The notes under the pieces were generated by a model. It had not been told where the DNA came from, made no database searches, and worked only from the letters and a program-made list of their open reading frames with translations. A stretch of DNA of 24,983 bases, from IMG/VR virus record IMGVR_UViG_3300009103_000146, positions 1 through 24,983 of that record. One strand, written 5' to 3'. This DNA comes from a virus. The translations under genes and the position numbers were made by a program. Below are positions 1 through 10,433 of this stretch, in pieces. Each line of letters opens with the position of its first letter. The stretch's first letter is position 1.

Positions 1-3000
1 CTACCGATCTAGTGACAACATCAAATCGGTCAACTTCACGCCCTAAAATGTCCTCTCCGCTAGAAAGAGCAAACGGTATTTGCACAGCAGGGGATGTTTT
101 ATACATAATAAAGTTCCCCGTATTTCTGCTCTGATTCTCATCAGTGAACAAGAACCCTGCGATGATCCTAGCTGGTTGGAGCATCCCGCCCCAAATGTCT
201 ATCCTAGTGTTGCCGAATACTATCTTTCCGAAATCACTATCTGCCGGATCAAGCCCAACGTCAGCCCCACCAGCTTTTGCTAGTGCCAAAAATGTCGCAC
301 CAAGAGACACTGTAGATGCAAAGTCCCTCATTATAGCTCGATTCACTATGTCCTTCTTCCCCCTTGTAATGTTCTTAGCGAATTTCCCAGATTCAAATAT
401 AAACATGTTCCACATCTGGATTCGGCTAATTGCGAATCTAGGGGCGAAGAACAGAGCAGATGCGTGTTGCGCCCATTCGCCAGCAAGCTTTAAATCTCCT
501 CGACCAGATGCGTAGTTAACAAACTTAGCATACGCAACCTTCTGCTCATGCGTAGCGTCTGGGTTCTTTTGAACAAATTCATCAAACGCTGATGCTCTGA
601 GGACGTTTAGGCCTATAACCATGTTTCTCTCAGATGCTTTAATAAAGTTCATCCACTCTGGCAGGAAGTCGAAGGCATTGCCCATAAAATCTTCCTCTCT
701 CTCCTTCAAAGGGGAATCAAGGCTGCCAAGAAATAATCCAGCTTTGTCACGCTCAAACTGCATCTCATCGCTTCGCATCAACTCATCAATGGTATCTGCT
801 CTATTTTGTGAGAAAAACGAAACGAAGGCACCTTGGAACGCTTGTATTGCAGCACCCTTTGTAGGGTATGCCCCTCTAAATTTAACTATCCTGCTAGAGC
901 CTAATATTAACCCCTGCCTCATAAGGAAACTCATGTCAGCCGTAGCCATCAAAGTTCTTGACATTAAGAGTGCTTGGGTTGCTTTATCTACTGTGGTCTT
1001 CTTTTGCTTCTTTCGGATAGAATCATTTATGAGCCTTTTTATGTTCTTATATTCAATTCTCGCCTTTAGTAGATCATCGGAAACGAGTACGTTCCTTTCC
1101 ACTGGGCTTGCAACCTTAAACTTTCCAGTTCGTAGCTGCTCCTTCATATCCTCTATAGCCTCGTTTGTTCTTATTGTGGCCTTTAAATCATTGTAGGCAT
1201 CCATAGCAGCTTTGATGTCTGCCCTGCGAGAATCTGGCTTCTTTGATGGTGGCTTTATGCCATTCTCTTGTAAGTCTTTAGTTTTCTCCAGTATTTCCTC
1301 TAATTTCTTATCTGCCTTTAATTCCTTTAGAGTCTCCCTAAGTTTAGCAATCTGGCTACCTTCAACCATATCCTTTGCATTGAGATGGTTCTCCTCGCCA
1401 TTGGTTTTTATATCTGCCAATAAATCATCAATCTGCTTCTGGAGTCTCTTTCTTGTGCCAATCTCTTTCTGATACTCCTTAATTAGAGCTTTCTTTTTAG
1501 CAAGCCCTGGGGAGTCTGGGTCTGTTTTTGACTCACGCTTAATCTCCTCTGCAAGTCCAAGCTCTATTGCCTGTAAGTCAGCTATCTTTGCGTCTGCTGC
1601 CTGACTCTTTCTAGCATCAGATAGCATTTTTCTAGCAGCCTTTATCTTCTCGTTGACAGTCTTTCTCTTGCTTGCAGAAACCCTTCTCAACCCAGATTCC
1701 ATTGCATCCTCAACCTTCTGAAGCTCATTGAGGACTCGATTTAGCTGTCTCGTATCTCTGATGTTCGCAACGAACTGTTTCCTCAAGTCATTTAACTTAA
1801 CCTTTAGTGCCTCTATTTCTAAAGATTGCTTCTTGGTGCTTCTTTTCCCCTTCTCAGTGTATATGCGTTTCAATGCGTCATTAATTTCCGCTTGAAGCCC
1901 CGCCATCTTCTTGAGGTCACTGATCCTTTTAGTGGTTTCATTCTCAAGCTTTTTCCTTGTGCCTGGATTCCTGCCACTAAGTGCATTGAGGATTTCTTGA
2001 TCTGAAATATCGGGAACATCTTTCTTAACCGCAGCTATAACACCATTCAAATCAGATGCACCATCTTTTATGTGACTAACAGCGAGTTCGGCTACAAGCC
2101 AACCAGCCTCCATAGACAACCCGATTGCTCCAGTAATATCATTAACACGATACCCGATCTGCTTCAGTTTATCCTTGATTTGCCTTCTCTTTGATTTGCG
2201 TTCCTTTTTCTTGGTGCTATCAACGCCAGAACTGGATTCCTTTTCAAATGTTTCTTTTGCTGCCGAAAGTATAGCTTCTTCTCTGGCGATTTCTAGCTCA
2301 TCCTCAAGCTTGTTAATCCTCTGTCTAGCGACTTCAGCATCTCTCGCCCATGCAGCAATCTCTAGCTTCTCGTCATTGGTAAGTTCTTCGCCTTTTCTAT
2401 ACTGTGCCGCCCGCAAAAGACCCTCAAGTTTGTATGTCTCGGAGTCAAGGAACCCTCTCCTGAGACTCATACCTCTTCCAAGCTGAGTTCCGATACCCCT
2501 TGTCGCTAGGGTAAGGGAATCCAGTCTGTTTATCTGCCTAGAGAGTTTTATGTCAATCTCCTTCTTTAGCGAATCTGTTTTAGCGTTTATATGGCGGTCT
2601 TGAAGCGCATCTATCTGCGCCTCTGTATGGGCAACTTCAACTAAAAGTATCATCTGGGCTTCAACTGTATCTAGGCTTACATCAGCACCAGAATTTACCA
2701 TATCTGCTAGCTCATCAGCTTTATCATGCAAGCCCTGTGCTGTATATTTTACCTGTATAGACTCAAGGACATCGTTCTGTCTTTGCTTCGCTGGAGTGTC
2801 TAGTTTCTTTAGTCCCGCACGTTCTCTAACGACATTCATAACCCGATTCTTGAGTGAGAACTTCTTAGAGTTTAGTGCTTGCTGGTCATTGCTTTGAGAA
2901 ACGTTGGGTTCAGTCTCCATAGAGATAACGTTTCCGCTATCATCTTTATTTACCTTCACCCTTGCTCCCTCTTCAGCATTTACGCCAGTTTTCTCTTCTG

Positions 3001-5287
3001 TCTCTCTCTTCTTCTGGGCTAGTTCAGACCAGTGTTTCTTTATCCTCTTAGCCTCCTTTGGATCAGATGTAGATTCCTTAACTCCACCATCTTCACCCAC
3101 AACCTCATTAGAAGGCTTGCCATCAGGGACAGGCGATTGCTCAACCTGCGGCTCGGATGGCTTTTCTGGGACATGGTCTTTTTCAAATTGATCCGCTATC
3201 TCCCTTGCTGAGTTTAAATCTGGAGCATCAATCGTCTGTCCATCTGGGGACGCTACAGTGTAGTAGTCTTGACCAGTGTTTTCGTCTACCTTCTTTTCGA
3301 TTGTTGCAGAAGTTGGGTTTTCTTGCTGCTCTTCAAAAGATTCAATCTCTTCAACCATCTCCCTCTTACCTTCTTCAGCAATCTCCTCTTTTCTCTTGTC
3401 CCAAGCTTCTTTAAAGACACGAACACGATCCTTTGGCTTCTTAGCGTTTAGTATCAAACTCCTGTATTCATCTGGAATGCCAACAAGCTCAAGGTTTTTT
3501 TCGTTACTCAGATATTCATGGGCAACAAGTAAATCAAATCTAGATTGGCTTGATACACCGATTACTGTTAGCGGCAGTGTAGCCCAAGCAACATCTCCAC
3601 GCTCTTTTGCCCAAGATGTCCATGTTCCCTCTGGAACGTCTGGGAACTCATCGCTTAACGCTGATGCAACCTCCTGTAATGCTATAGGCGTAGCGTCCTG
3701 TATCGCCTCCTGCATATTATTCTCTGCTGTATTTATTAGGGCGTTAATACCTATCCTCTTGGATATAGCTTTCAATGGAGATTTCTTAACATTATCTAAA
3801 AGAGAACCCAAGAATGGAGCATCACCTATGAGCAATCCAGCCGTAAGCCTTTCTATTGGAGCTTCAACTGTAGCCGAAACCATTCCACCAAGGAACGCAG
3901 ACTCACGATCCATGCCCCTATCCATCATCTCACGCATACGCATGTCTGAAGTGGATGCAAATATCATAGGGAAACCAGCGACAGGAATAAGGGCTTGCCC
4001 TGTATATGAAATATTTTTTAGGAACGGATAAAGAACCTTGTTTGTGGCAATCCAATCCCCCTTAACTGGGTCTATTCTGTCCTCTGCTAATCTTGTTAAT
4101 TTGTGCGAGAGGTCTTTTCTCTTTAAAAGCTTATTAGCCTGACTTATCAAAATATCCTGCTCCAAGTCAGTTAATGCTCTCCGACCAGGGTCATCCATTC
4201 CAGATGCAATAATGTCTGATCGAGATGAAATCTGAACCAGCTTATTCGCCATTTCCTCTACGTCAGCAAACTCTAATTCGTCAAACTCTACTGGTATTGC
4301 ATTATAATCACCCTTTGACTGAGGAAGAAGGTGTGATGTCTGCGCAAACCCAGCTAAAGATGACGCTACTCCTTTAAATCCTCTTCCAAGTGATTCTCCA
4401 GATTTTTGCAATCCACCAAAAAAGCCAGATTTCTCATCCCCTTGCTCCCTAGCATCAGCCATTACCTGTATGGCGTAAAAGAAATTATTGGCATCCTCTA
4501 GCTCAAGGTCATCAAGTATCTTCGTGACATCATCTTCAGACATATCACTAGACATTCCATCAACGCCCATTTTTGCTCCCATATAATTGAAAACATCTTG
4601 TGCCTGTTTTTGATATTTACCGAATGTTTTAGTAGCCTCCTTGAATGCAGACTTATATGCCCTATGATACATATCATCCGTCCTGCCTCGGTATCCATCT
4701 TCTTCCATCAACTGCAAAACGGTTTCGTGATACCCCATAGATTCCGTCATCCCAAGTGCTGCTGCCTTATATGCTGATGATGTGGCTATATCAACGAACT
4801 CCCTATCTCTTTTTCTCTGAGGAATAAGTTCTGTCTGAACCTTTTGGTAAAACATCTCATCCGATATTTCACTAAAATCTTCACCCCACATTTGCTTTGC
4901 GTAGGCACTTTTGAGGTATCCGTATTCCGTATTAGCCTTTCCCAACCCAATCTCAAGGTCATGTGCAAGAATATGAGTGTTGGCTATTCTGGCCCTAGCC
5001 TCCTGTGGATTACCACTCAAAGAAACTAACGACTTTAGCTTCTTTTGCTGCTCATCGGGAAGGTTCTTTCCTATGTTCGATGGATCTTCAAACATCGACT
5101 CAACCGAAAGAACATCAGACATCATCTTCTCCTTGCTTGGAGCGAATAATGGTTCGTTCATCGACTTCTTATGGTCGCTGTATCGTTGCAAAGCCGATTT
5201 TACTTTTGGCTTATCCTCGTCTTTAATGCTGCCGATGTTATTGAACAACATCTTAGCATCATTGTCTGATAAAATCTCTCCTATCAT
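1..5287 (-). CDS. Giant internal virion protein (gp16 position), partial, open at left edge
   Basis: An uninterrupted minus-strand reading frame starts at ATG 5287 and runs off base 1: at least 1762 residues with no stop. The start overlaps the upstream stop by one base (TAATG). It is the last of three consecutive genes in the positions of T7 internal virion proteins 14, 15 and 16, so it is probably packaged in the head and ejected with the DNA. Residues about 640-740 are Pro/Glu-rich. About 840-1430 are Lys/Glu/Arg-rich and probably coiled coil. About 1540-1630 carry LPEWMN, ASERN, LNVLRASAFDEF and FFAPRFAISRIQMW, which by memory match the LPD38 domain of large polyvalent phage proteins. Hydrophobic stretches lie near 430-445, 1045-1067 and 1650-1680. 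I see no lytic transglycosylase motif such as the one at the N-terminus of T7 gp16. The role is inferred from position; the C-terminus is unseen. Confidence 0.85.
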   Translation of the reverse strand, partial: MIGEILSDNDAKMLFNNIGSIKDEDKPKVKSALQRYSDHKKSMNEPLFAPSKEKMMSDVLSVESMFEDPSNIGKNLPDEQQKKLKSLVSLSGNPQEARARIANTHILAHDLEIGLGKANTEYGYLKSAYAKQMWGEDFSEISDEMFYQKVQTELIPQRKRDREFVDIATSSAYKAAALGMTESMGYHETVLQLMEEDGYRGRTDDMYHRAYKSAFKEATKTFGKYQKQAQDVFNYMGAKMGVDGMSSDMSEDDVTKILDDLELEDANNFFYAIQVMADAREQGDEKSGFFGGLQKSGESLGRGFKGVASSLAGFAQTSHLLPQSKGDYNAIPVEFDELEFADVEEMANKLVQISSRSDIIASGMDDPGRRALTDLEQDILISQANKLLKRKDLSHKLTRLAEDRIDPVKGDWIATNKVLYPFLKNISYTGQALIPVAGFPMIFASTSDMRMREMMDRGMDRESAFLGGMVSATVEAPIERLTAGLLIGDAPFLGSLLDNVKKSPLKAISKRIGINALINTAENNMQEAIQDATPIALQEVASALSDEFPDVPEGTWTSWAKERGDVAWATLPLTVIGVSSQSRFDLLVAHEYLSNEKNLELVGIPDEYRSLILNAKKPKDRVRVFKEAWDKRKEEIAEEGKREMVEEIESFEEQQENPTSATIEKKVDENTGQDYYTVASPDGQTIDAPDLNSAREIADQFEKDHVPEKPSEPQVEQSPVPDGKPSNEVVGEDGGVKESTSDPKEAKRIKKHWSELAQKKRETEEKTGVNAEEGARVKVNKDDSGNVISMETEPNVSQSNDQQALNSKKFSLKNRVMNVVRERAGLKKLDTPAKQRQNDVLESIQVKYTAQGLHDKADELADMVNSGADVSLDTVEAQMILLVEVAHTEAQIDALQDRHINAKTDSLKKEIDIKLSRQINRLDSLTLATRGIGTQLGRGMSLRRGFLDSETYKLEGLLRAAQYRKGEELTNDEKLEIAAWARDAEVARQRINKLEDELEIAREEAILSAAKETFEKESSSGVDSTKKKERKSKRRQIKDKLKQIGYRVNDITGAIGLSMEAGWLVAELAVSHIKDGASDLNGVIAAVKKDVPDISDQEILNALSGRNPGTRKKLENETTKRISDLKKMAGLQAEINDALKRIYTEKGKRSTKKQSLEIEALKVKLNDLRKQFVANIRDTRQLNRVLNELQKVEDAMESGLRRVSASKRKTVNEKIKAARKMLSDARKSQAADAKIADLQAIELGLAEEIKRESKTDPDSPGLAKKKALIKEYQKEIGTRKRLQKQIDDLLADIKTNGEENHLNAKDMVEGSQIAKLRETLKELKADKKLEEILEKTKDLQENGIKPPSKKPDSRRADIKAAMDAYNDLKATIRTNEAIEDMKEQLRTGKFKVASPVERNVLVSDDLLKARIEYKNIKRLINDSIRKKQKKTTVDKATQALLMSRTLMATADMSFLMRQGLILGSSRIVKFRGAYPTKGAAIQAFQGAFVSFFSQNRADTIDELMRSDEMQFERDKAGLFLGSLDSPLKEREEDFMGNAFDFLPEWMNFIKASERNMVIGLNVLRASAFDEFVQKNPDATHEQKVAYAKFVNYASGRGDLKLAGEWAQHASALFFAPRFAISRIQMWNMFIFESGKFAKNITRGKKDIVNRAIMRDFASTVSLGATFLALAKAGGADVGLDPADSDFGKIVFGNTRIDIWGGMLQPARIIAGFLFTDENQSRNTGNFIMYKTSPAVQIPFALSSGEDILGREVDRFDVVTRSV

Positions 5288-6888
5288 TATATCTTATCTA
5301 TTATGGACTGAAGTTCTTCGTATGAAACGCTGTTTCCGTTTACATCAGAATCGCCACCAGAGAACACCTTAAACATTGCATCAAGATTATTTCTGGAAAT
5401 CATTTCGTGAGCTTTTTTTGAAACTTCTTGTCGGGTAGGAATATCGTCTTTCTCAAATCGACTTTCAATCCATTCCTCTAATTCAGATTGAAAGGCTATC
5501 TCTGTGCTAGTCGCACTCTGATAGACTTCTGAGCGCATATCAAAACCTTTCCCAAATCCTTTTGTCTCATCTGGCTGCATTAGTTCAAATGGGCGATCTT
5601 CGGTTATATCCATCTTTGTCCAATCCCATCCGAACCATCCTTCGGTTTCCCCTACTTTTATTTCGGTAGGATCATAGTCATAAAGATTCCCGAATACGCC
5701 AGAAAGTTTCGCATGATTAAATGCCTCGAACCCTACGTTTCTGAGTTCTTTCATAGATGACGCCTTCTTAGACTCACTTGCCTCAATCGACTTCTCGTAA
5801 GTCTCATTAATGTGATTACTTGCCCTCGATGGAAGGTTTGCTTGAGAAATCGCCCAATCTAAATTAAACTCGTCTTGATCCTGCTGAAATGTGGGACTGT
5901 TAGGGTCTAGCTTTCTTGCCTTTTTAAGCAGTCTTTCGTATGCCGCATTATCGACCTCTGGCTCCCTTGAACTAGCCATATCCTTGAGGACGCTAGACAT
6001 GACCTTGTCTGGAATCTCCTTGCCATGATAGTCAATTATACCACGAATAGTCTCCTCTGCCTCTTTTAACTCCTGTGGGGTTGCCTCTTTTCTGAGTTGA
6101 ACCTCTCTTATTTTCTGCAAATTAAGCGTGTTATACTCACTTTGCTTCTCTTTTGCATTAGTAAACAGGGTATCAATCTGCTTTGGGTCTAGGTGCGATA
6201 TTCTGACATCTCCTTCGGCTTGCAGTATATCCATAGCAATTAACGGGTCTGCGTTAGTTATATTTACTATGTTTTGATACTGTGCTTCTGATCTCTTTTC
6301 AGATATAAGAGATGGGGCATCGTTGGCGAATATAATATCGTTCTCTACGGCCTTATTTACTTCGGGTTCAATATTCTCCCATTCGCCAGATTTAACAGAC
6401 TCAGATAGTAATGTGTTAAATGTATCAGTTTTCTCCTTCTCGTTCTGAACGTTGAACGCATTTATCCACTCTGTCTTATATTCGTTTATCTTGAAATCAA
6501 AGTCGTATTTACTTTCAAGTCTCGACTTATCGGACATGCGGTTATATTCATCTGAACCAAAGTCCTTGAATATTTCATCAAAGTTGGAAAGCCACTTGTT
6601 CTTATCCTTCTCGGATGCGTTAATATCTTCTAGCTTTTGCTTGTATGTGCTAAACTTGAGTCTCAAGTCGGCATCTGCCTTCCAATCATCGGACTCTACC
6701 TTCGCCTTCTTATACTCAGCAAAAAACTTCCCAGTCTTGGCAGTCTGCTGGCCTGTTTGCTGAACAGCAGCACCCATAGCCTCCATTCCTTTACCTGGAG
6801 CCATCATAGCAGCTTCACTAAGCTGAACGGCTGTAGATGCCTGTTGAACTTTTGGTAGTGCCGTAGGAGTAACTCTTAATTCTGCCAT
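5287..6888 (-). CDS. Internal virion protein, gp15 position
   Basis: This 533-residue protein is probably a component of the internal core that leaves the capsid during DNA injection, by analogy with T7 gp15 (747 aa). The sequence is hydrophilic, rich in Lys/Glu/Asp and mostly helical in appearance, with an Ala/Gln-rich N-terminus (about 1-50) and no signal peptide, membrane segment or enzyme motif that I recognise. It begins two bases after the gp14-like stop without a clear Shine-Dalgarno, so translation is probably coupled. Its stop overlaps the giant gene's start by one base. The assignment rests on gene order between a gp14-like and a giant gp16-position gene, not on a sequence signature. 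It could also be another ejection or tail-core protein. Confidence 0.7.
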   Translation of the reverse strand: MAELRVTPTALPKVQQASTAVQLSEAAMMAPGKGMEAMGAAVQQTGQQTAKTGKFFAEYKKAKVESDDWKADADLRLKFSTYKQKLEDINASEKDKNKWLSNFDEIFKDFGSDEYNRMSDKSRLESKYDFDFKINEYKTEWINAFNVQNEKEKTDTFNTLLSESVKSGEWENIEPEVNKAVENDIIFANDAPSLISEKRSEAQYQNIVNITNADPLIAMDILQAEGDVRISHLDPKQIDTLFTNAKEKQSEYNTLNLQKIREVQLRKEATPQELKEAEETIRGIIDYHGKEIPDKVMSSVLKDMASSREPEVDNAAYERLLKKARKLDPNSPTFQQDQDEFNLDWAISQANLPSRASNHINETYEKSIEASESKKASSMKELRNVGFEAFNHAKLSGVFGNLYDYDPTEIKVGETEGWFGWDWTKMDITEDRPFELMQPDETKGFGKGFDMRSEVYQSATSTEIAFQSELEEWIESRFEKDDIPTRQEVSKKAHEMISRNNLDAMFKVFSGGDSDVNGNSVSYEELQSIIDKI

Positions 6889-6890
6889 AT

Positions 6891-7397
6891 TTATGAGGTT
6901 TTAAACATTCCTTGTTTCTGTCCGTAGGCAGTCTGATACCCAACACTAGTCCCCGTTTGTAGTAGTGAGCCGAATGCCTGTCTGCGTAGCCCCTTGGCTT
7001 TCTGCGCCCCCTCAAAGCGTGTTAGTCCTGCTTGGGAGTGCAACTGTTGAACCTTGGCTCGGGCGGCTCTGTTGGCGTCCAGAACGCCTAATTCAAGCTC
7101 TCCTGCTGTCTCTGCCATAAGCTCTAGTGGAGAACCTGCTGTAGTTACCCCTGCCTTGGCTACCAATGCTTTTTGCTTGCCTAAAAGTCTCTCATTCTGG
7201 ATACGAGTCCTACGAGCTTGTTCGGATCTCTCTTGCTCTACTCGGATAGCCTCATTCTCAGCAACCTTGGCATTAAACTCTGCTGTAGCCTCTGCTGCCT
7301 TTGCTTGTTGGCGCTGGCCCACAAACTGCATTGCTCCCCCTGCTGCCGTAGCTGCAAGGCTTACTCCCATCATAACTGGAACTGCTGCTGCACCCAT
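6891..7397 (-). CDS. Internal virion protein, gp14-like
   Basis: A 168-residue protein. The first 25 residues are small and hydrophobic (GVSLAATAAGGAMQFVGQ), followed by a long Ala/Glu/Arg/Gln-rich helical stretch (about 30-120) and a Gly/Gln-rich tail. This layout is typical of the T7 gp14 group (196 aa in T7), which forms part of the internal core and is thought to reach the outer membrane during DNA ejection. The gene starts one base after the tail tubular B stop and ends two bases before the next start, so it sits inside a translationally linked tail and core operon. The call is by composition and position; no catalytic motif is expected or seen. Confidence 0.75.
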   Translation of the reverse strand: MGAAAVPVMMGVSLAATAAGGAMQFVGQRQQAKAAEATAEFNAKVAENEAIRVEQERSEQARRTRIQNERLLGKQKALVAKAGVTTAGSPLELMAETAGELELGVLDANRAARAKVQQLHSQAGLTRFEGAQKAKGLRRQAFGSLLQTGTSVGYQTAYGQKQGMFKTS

Positions 7398-7398
7398 A

Positions 7399-9759
7399 TT
7401 AGTTTCCTGTCACCTCAAGTTTGTAAGTTAATCGTAATACGGTCATTGGCAATGGTTGTGTCTGCCTAATAACTATATCGCCTTCTCTGGCATGTCGAGA
7501 CAAAACAGGTATATCCTTTGTCCCTGTAAATAGTGGTGGTGATGAGTCCATTGGATCACCTGTATCTCTGAATGGGAACTTGTTATATTCGATACCACCA
7601 GAACCATTTTCATAATTGGTTGCCCACTCTACGCCCAGACTCTTATGGAAGTTCACGATGATCTCCCGAATCTTCTTGATTGTGTCTACGTGAGCGCCAA
7701 TACGAGCATCGGCTTCAAGCTTCATTGGCTTAATCACTGAGTTGTATCCTAGCCCAACGTGAACCTTTTCGCCCTCTAGGGAATCTGGTAGGGTGATCTG
7801 CCCACCTGACACAGCAACATCACCCAGATAATCACCATCTGCTAGGACTTGAACTGTCTCGCCCTCTAGGTGCGATAGCCCTGTGATAACAGATGCCGCT
7901 ACACCGTCATAGGTGATACCCGCATCAACATAGAAACTGTCCTCTTTGTCGCTCAACTGGCTATTAACTGAGGATGCTGTGGAGTATCCATATACTACAG
8001 AGGGGTTAAATCTCTCAACGTATCTGACAGTGTTTCCGTCAATAGTGCGTTTAACAACCACCCAGATCTCGTCATTTAGCCCACCATAAATAGTGGCGAC
8101 CGACTCAATGGTTCCATTTGTCTCATGCTTAAACCATCCTATGACATCCTGATCTCGCTCGTAAGTCATTCCGATGAGCTTGCCCTCGCCCGTTACCGCC
8201 CAATAGATATTATTGGGTTGCTGAGTAAAGTCTGCCTGTATGATGCCACCGTCAGTAATATGCTCTGCGAAAATAGTCATATCTGGGGAAACATACTTAG
8301 CTGTAACGCTTGTCTCTGACTCAACTAGCTCACGAACCTTACGCCCATTGCGCTGAACGTATAGGACGGTATCAGATACCATGAATCCTTGAATAAAGTC
8401 AGATCCGTATGTAGACTGCCTAAATACCGCCACATTAGAAGGTGTTAGCGGCTTCTCAGCGTCACCTCCCATTGTCCATTCTGCACCAATAGTTCCGATT
8501 AGGAGCTTTTGCTGCCCTGACATCCATTGAATACTATTCTGCTCATTGGATGCTAGAGTATAGCTAAAAGCATCGCTGTCAGTAGTGCCAATTTCAAAAT
8601 CTTCAAAATCATCTGTTTTCGATCCCCATACTGTTTGCGGTCTGTTTTTTGTTCCACCGTAGCAAATTCGTTGTTCAAAAATAGCAACTGAACGAGGGTA
8701 TCCCTGTTCTGCGCTCCAAGCACCCTCATTCCAATTATCTGTGGCATTGGTGTTTTCTAGCGTGTCAATTACAGTCATATTGACCGATGTAGGGCTATTG
8801 TATCCCGTAATCTTAACAATTCCGCTACGCTCAGTATTAAGCACCTCTAAGTATGCTTGCGGCGTGGTAGCCGATTCAGGTGATCCTGCTAATGTATAGT
8901 TAATCCTAAATTGAGCTTCTACGAGCTGGTCATCCTCAAAATCAACATTTCTGTCACCGTCATTAGATGTGTATTCAACAACGTTCTCCCATGAACCTGT
9001 TGATGTATTAAGCTCTTGAACCTGAACTGTCCCTGACCAACTGCCAGTTGTCCTGAAATTCCAAGTATCAATTACGTTTAACGTAGACGATGTGCCTGAT
9101 CCGGTTAAGGCTATACTGGTCTGAGTAGCCTGTCTCGGATGGGTAATCTTCCAGTAGCTTCCTACGTGATCTGACGTAAACGTATTTGCTGATGCCGTTA
9201 GTGTCCCGCTTCCAGTAGTAACGCTTGGCGTTATTGTGGTGTTGGTGATGTTTACATCTAAAAATGCTGGTTCATCAAACACAACCTCCTCAAGAGTGAA
9301 GGTATTAGCCGATGTTCTGGATAGCTTCTGGACAGGATGATTCGGATGCGTGAAATACATTATGTCATTAACCTGGACAAACTGAACCTCAAATAGCTCT
9401 GCCTCTAGCCAAGGCGGTGTTCCTGTCAGAACATCGTCAATGGTTGTGTTGATAACAGGCGCTCCATTGCTGAAGAAGCGCATATACCCCTGTCCTAGCT
9501 CAAATACATAGCTAGTAGTGGTGGAAAAGTCATACCCGATTAGTCGGGACTTGCGTGTGCCATTATCTTTTGTGGTGGCAATATACTTCATGCCGCCTCT
9601 GCGCTCTACGCCCCCATACGGGAGGATTGTGCAGTTTGTTAGCTCACGACATGCGGAATCATACTTTTTGCTGTCAACCCTAGCATCAAGGAATGGCGAC
9701 CACTCACCAGCGTTAAATGACACTACACTTTTCTGCGATGTTCCTCTAGGTGCCGGCAT
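7399..9759 (-). CDS. Tail tubular protein B (gp12-like)
   Basis: At 786 residues it is close to T7 gp12 (794 aa), which forms the nozzle of the short tail. The N-terminus has the family signature: SFNAGEWSP at about 14-22, then an Asp/Arg/Tyr segment, then LTNCTILPYGGVERRGGM at about 37-54. The middle is rich in Thr, Ser and Val with alternating hydrophobic residues, as expected for a beta-rich propeller. It follows tail tubular A by four bases. The AGGA just before the start gives a very short Shine-Dalgarno spacing, so coupling to the upstream gene is likely. No receptor-binding or enzyme domain stands out. I am confident of the family. Confidence 0.93.
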   Translation of the reverse strand: MPAPRGTSQKSVVSFNAGEWSPFLDARVDSKKYDSACRELTNCTILPYGGVERRGGMKYIATTKDNGTRKSRLIGYDFSTTTSYVFELGQGYMRFFSNGAPVINTTIDDVLTGTPPWLEAELFEVQFVQVNDIMYFTHPNHPVQKLSRTSANTFTLEEVVFDEPAFLDVNITNTTITPSVTTGSGTLTASANTFTSDHVGSYWKITHPRQATQTSIALTGSGTSSTLNVIDTWNFRTTGSWSGTVQVQELNTSTGSWENVVEYTSNDGDRNVDFEDDQLVEAQFRINYTLAGSPESATTPQAYLEVLNTERSGIVKITGYNSPTSVNMTVIDTLENTNATDNWNEGAWSAEQGYPRSVAIFEQRICYGGTKNRPQTVWGSKTDDFEDFEIGTTDSDAFSYTLASNEQNSIQWMSGQQKLLIGTIGAEWTMGGDAEKPLTPSNVAVFRQSTYGSDFIQGFMVSDTVLYVQRNGRKVRELVESETSVTAKYVSPDMTIFAEHITDGGIIQADFTQQPNNIYWAVTGEGKLIGMTYERDQDVIGWFKHETNGTIESVATIYGGLNDEIWVVVKRTIDGNTVRYVERFNPSVVYGYSTASSVNSQLSDKEDSFYVDAGITYDGVAASVITGLSHLEGETVQVLADGDYLGDVAVSGGQITLPDSLEGEKVHVGLGYNSVIKPMKLEADARIGAHVDTIKKIREIIVNFHKSLGVEWATNYENGSGGIEYNKFPFRDTGDPMDSSPPLFTGTKDIPVLSRHAREGDIVIRQTQPLPMTVLRLTYKLEVTGN

Positions 9760-9763
9760 CCTG

Positions 9764-10402
9764 CTATTCGCTATCTATTGAACCTGCTCTTGTGCCTACC
9801 TGACGAGCAGACAACCATCGTGATTGCTCTCTAGGGTCATAAGGCGCTCGATTACGCTCGTTGCCATCAACCTTTCTAGCTCTTGGCAATACAACCTGTA
9901 AATAGCGACTCATCAGGGCTTCACCCTTGGCTTCGTCCTGCCTGATCTGTGTTGCAATCTTAGATGCTAAATAAACCGAGAACGCCTCAACGAAGAGGGT
10001 GTCGTATGTTGTTGTGTCTGTAACTTCAGCAATATACTGAATCTTAGCTGAGTCTGCATCTGAAAGTAGAACTAACCCCACGCCATCAAGGTTCTCAACC
10101 TCGTATGTGTCTGTGCGTTGGCTAATATCACGCCCATTTAAGCGTAAAAGCCGAATGAAGTCGGCTGGCAGTTTGAATTGATTGGTGTATCCGAATACTG
10201 GAGTAGTTACGAGCTTTGCTGCCTCAACCCTGCGCTTTAGGCAGTTCCATTCGTGATCCCTTGCAATCTCTCGGAATGTTATGTCATAGACAGAATTGAT
10301 GATTCTAGCGGTGGCATTGTCTTTGTCTGTGATGTCCATAATGGTTGGTTCACCAATATGGTTTAATGCCTGATTTGCTATATCTGTCTTACTTACTGCC
10401 AT
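9764..10402 (-). CDS. Tail tubular protein A (gp11-like)
   Basis: A 212-residue gatekeeper protein that joins the portal to the tail nozzle (T7 gp11 is 196 aa). The N-terminus KTDIANQALNHIGEPTI, then a helix with REIARDHEWNCLKRR, then PADFIRLLRLNG match the tail tubular A / gp4-like family. A C-terminal helical block contains YLASKIATQI and a Gln/Arg-rich end. It is the first gene after the GC-rich hairpin at 10434-10465, so its expression may depend on read-through or on a weak start within the AT-rich 10403-10430 stretch. The Shine-Dalgarno is poor: AAAGGGGG lies about 16 bases upstream of ATG. Confidence 0.92.
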   Translation of the reverse strand: MAVSKTDIANQALNHIGEPTIMDITDKDNATARIINSVYDITFREIARDHEWNCLKRRVEAAKLVTTPVFGYTNQFKLPADFIRLLRLNGRDISQRTDTYEVENLDGVGLVLLSDADSAKIQYIAEVTDTTTYDTLFVEAFSVYLASKIATQIRQDEAKGEALMSRYLQVVLPRARKVDGNERNRAPYDPREQSRWLSARQVGTRAGSIDSE

Positions 10403-10433
10403 AACTATATAAATTGTCCCCCTTTATTGGAAA

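Noticed and set aside
80-4031. Many plus-strand open frames up to 251 codons
   Set aside because: They are antisense to the uninterrupted giant minus-strand gene, have no ribosome sites and have unlikely Ser/Leu/Phe-rich products.
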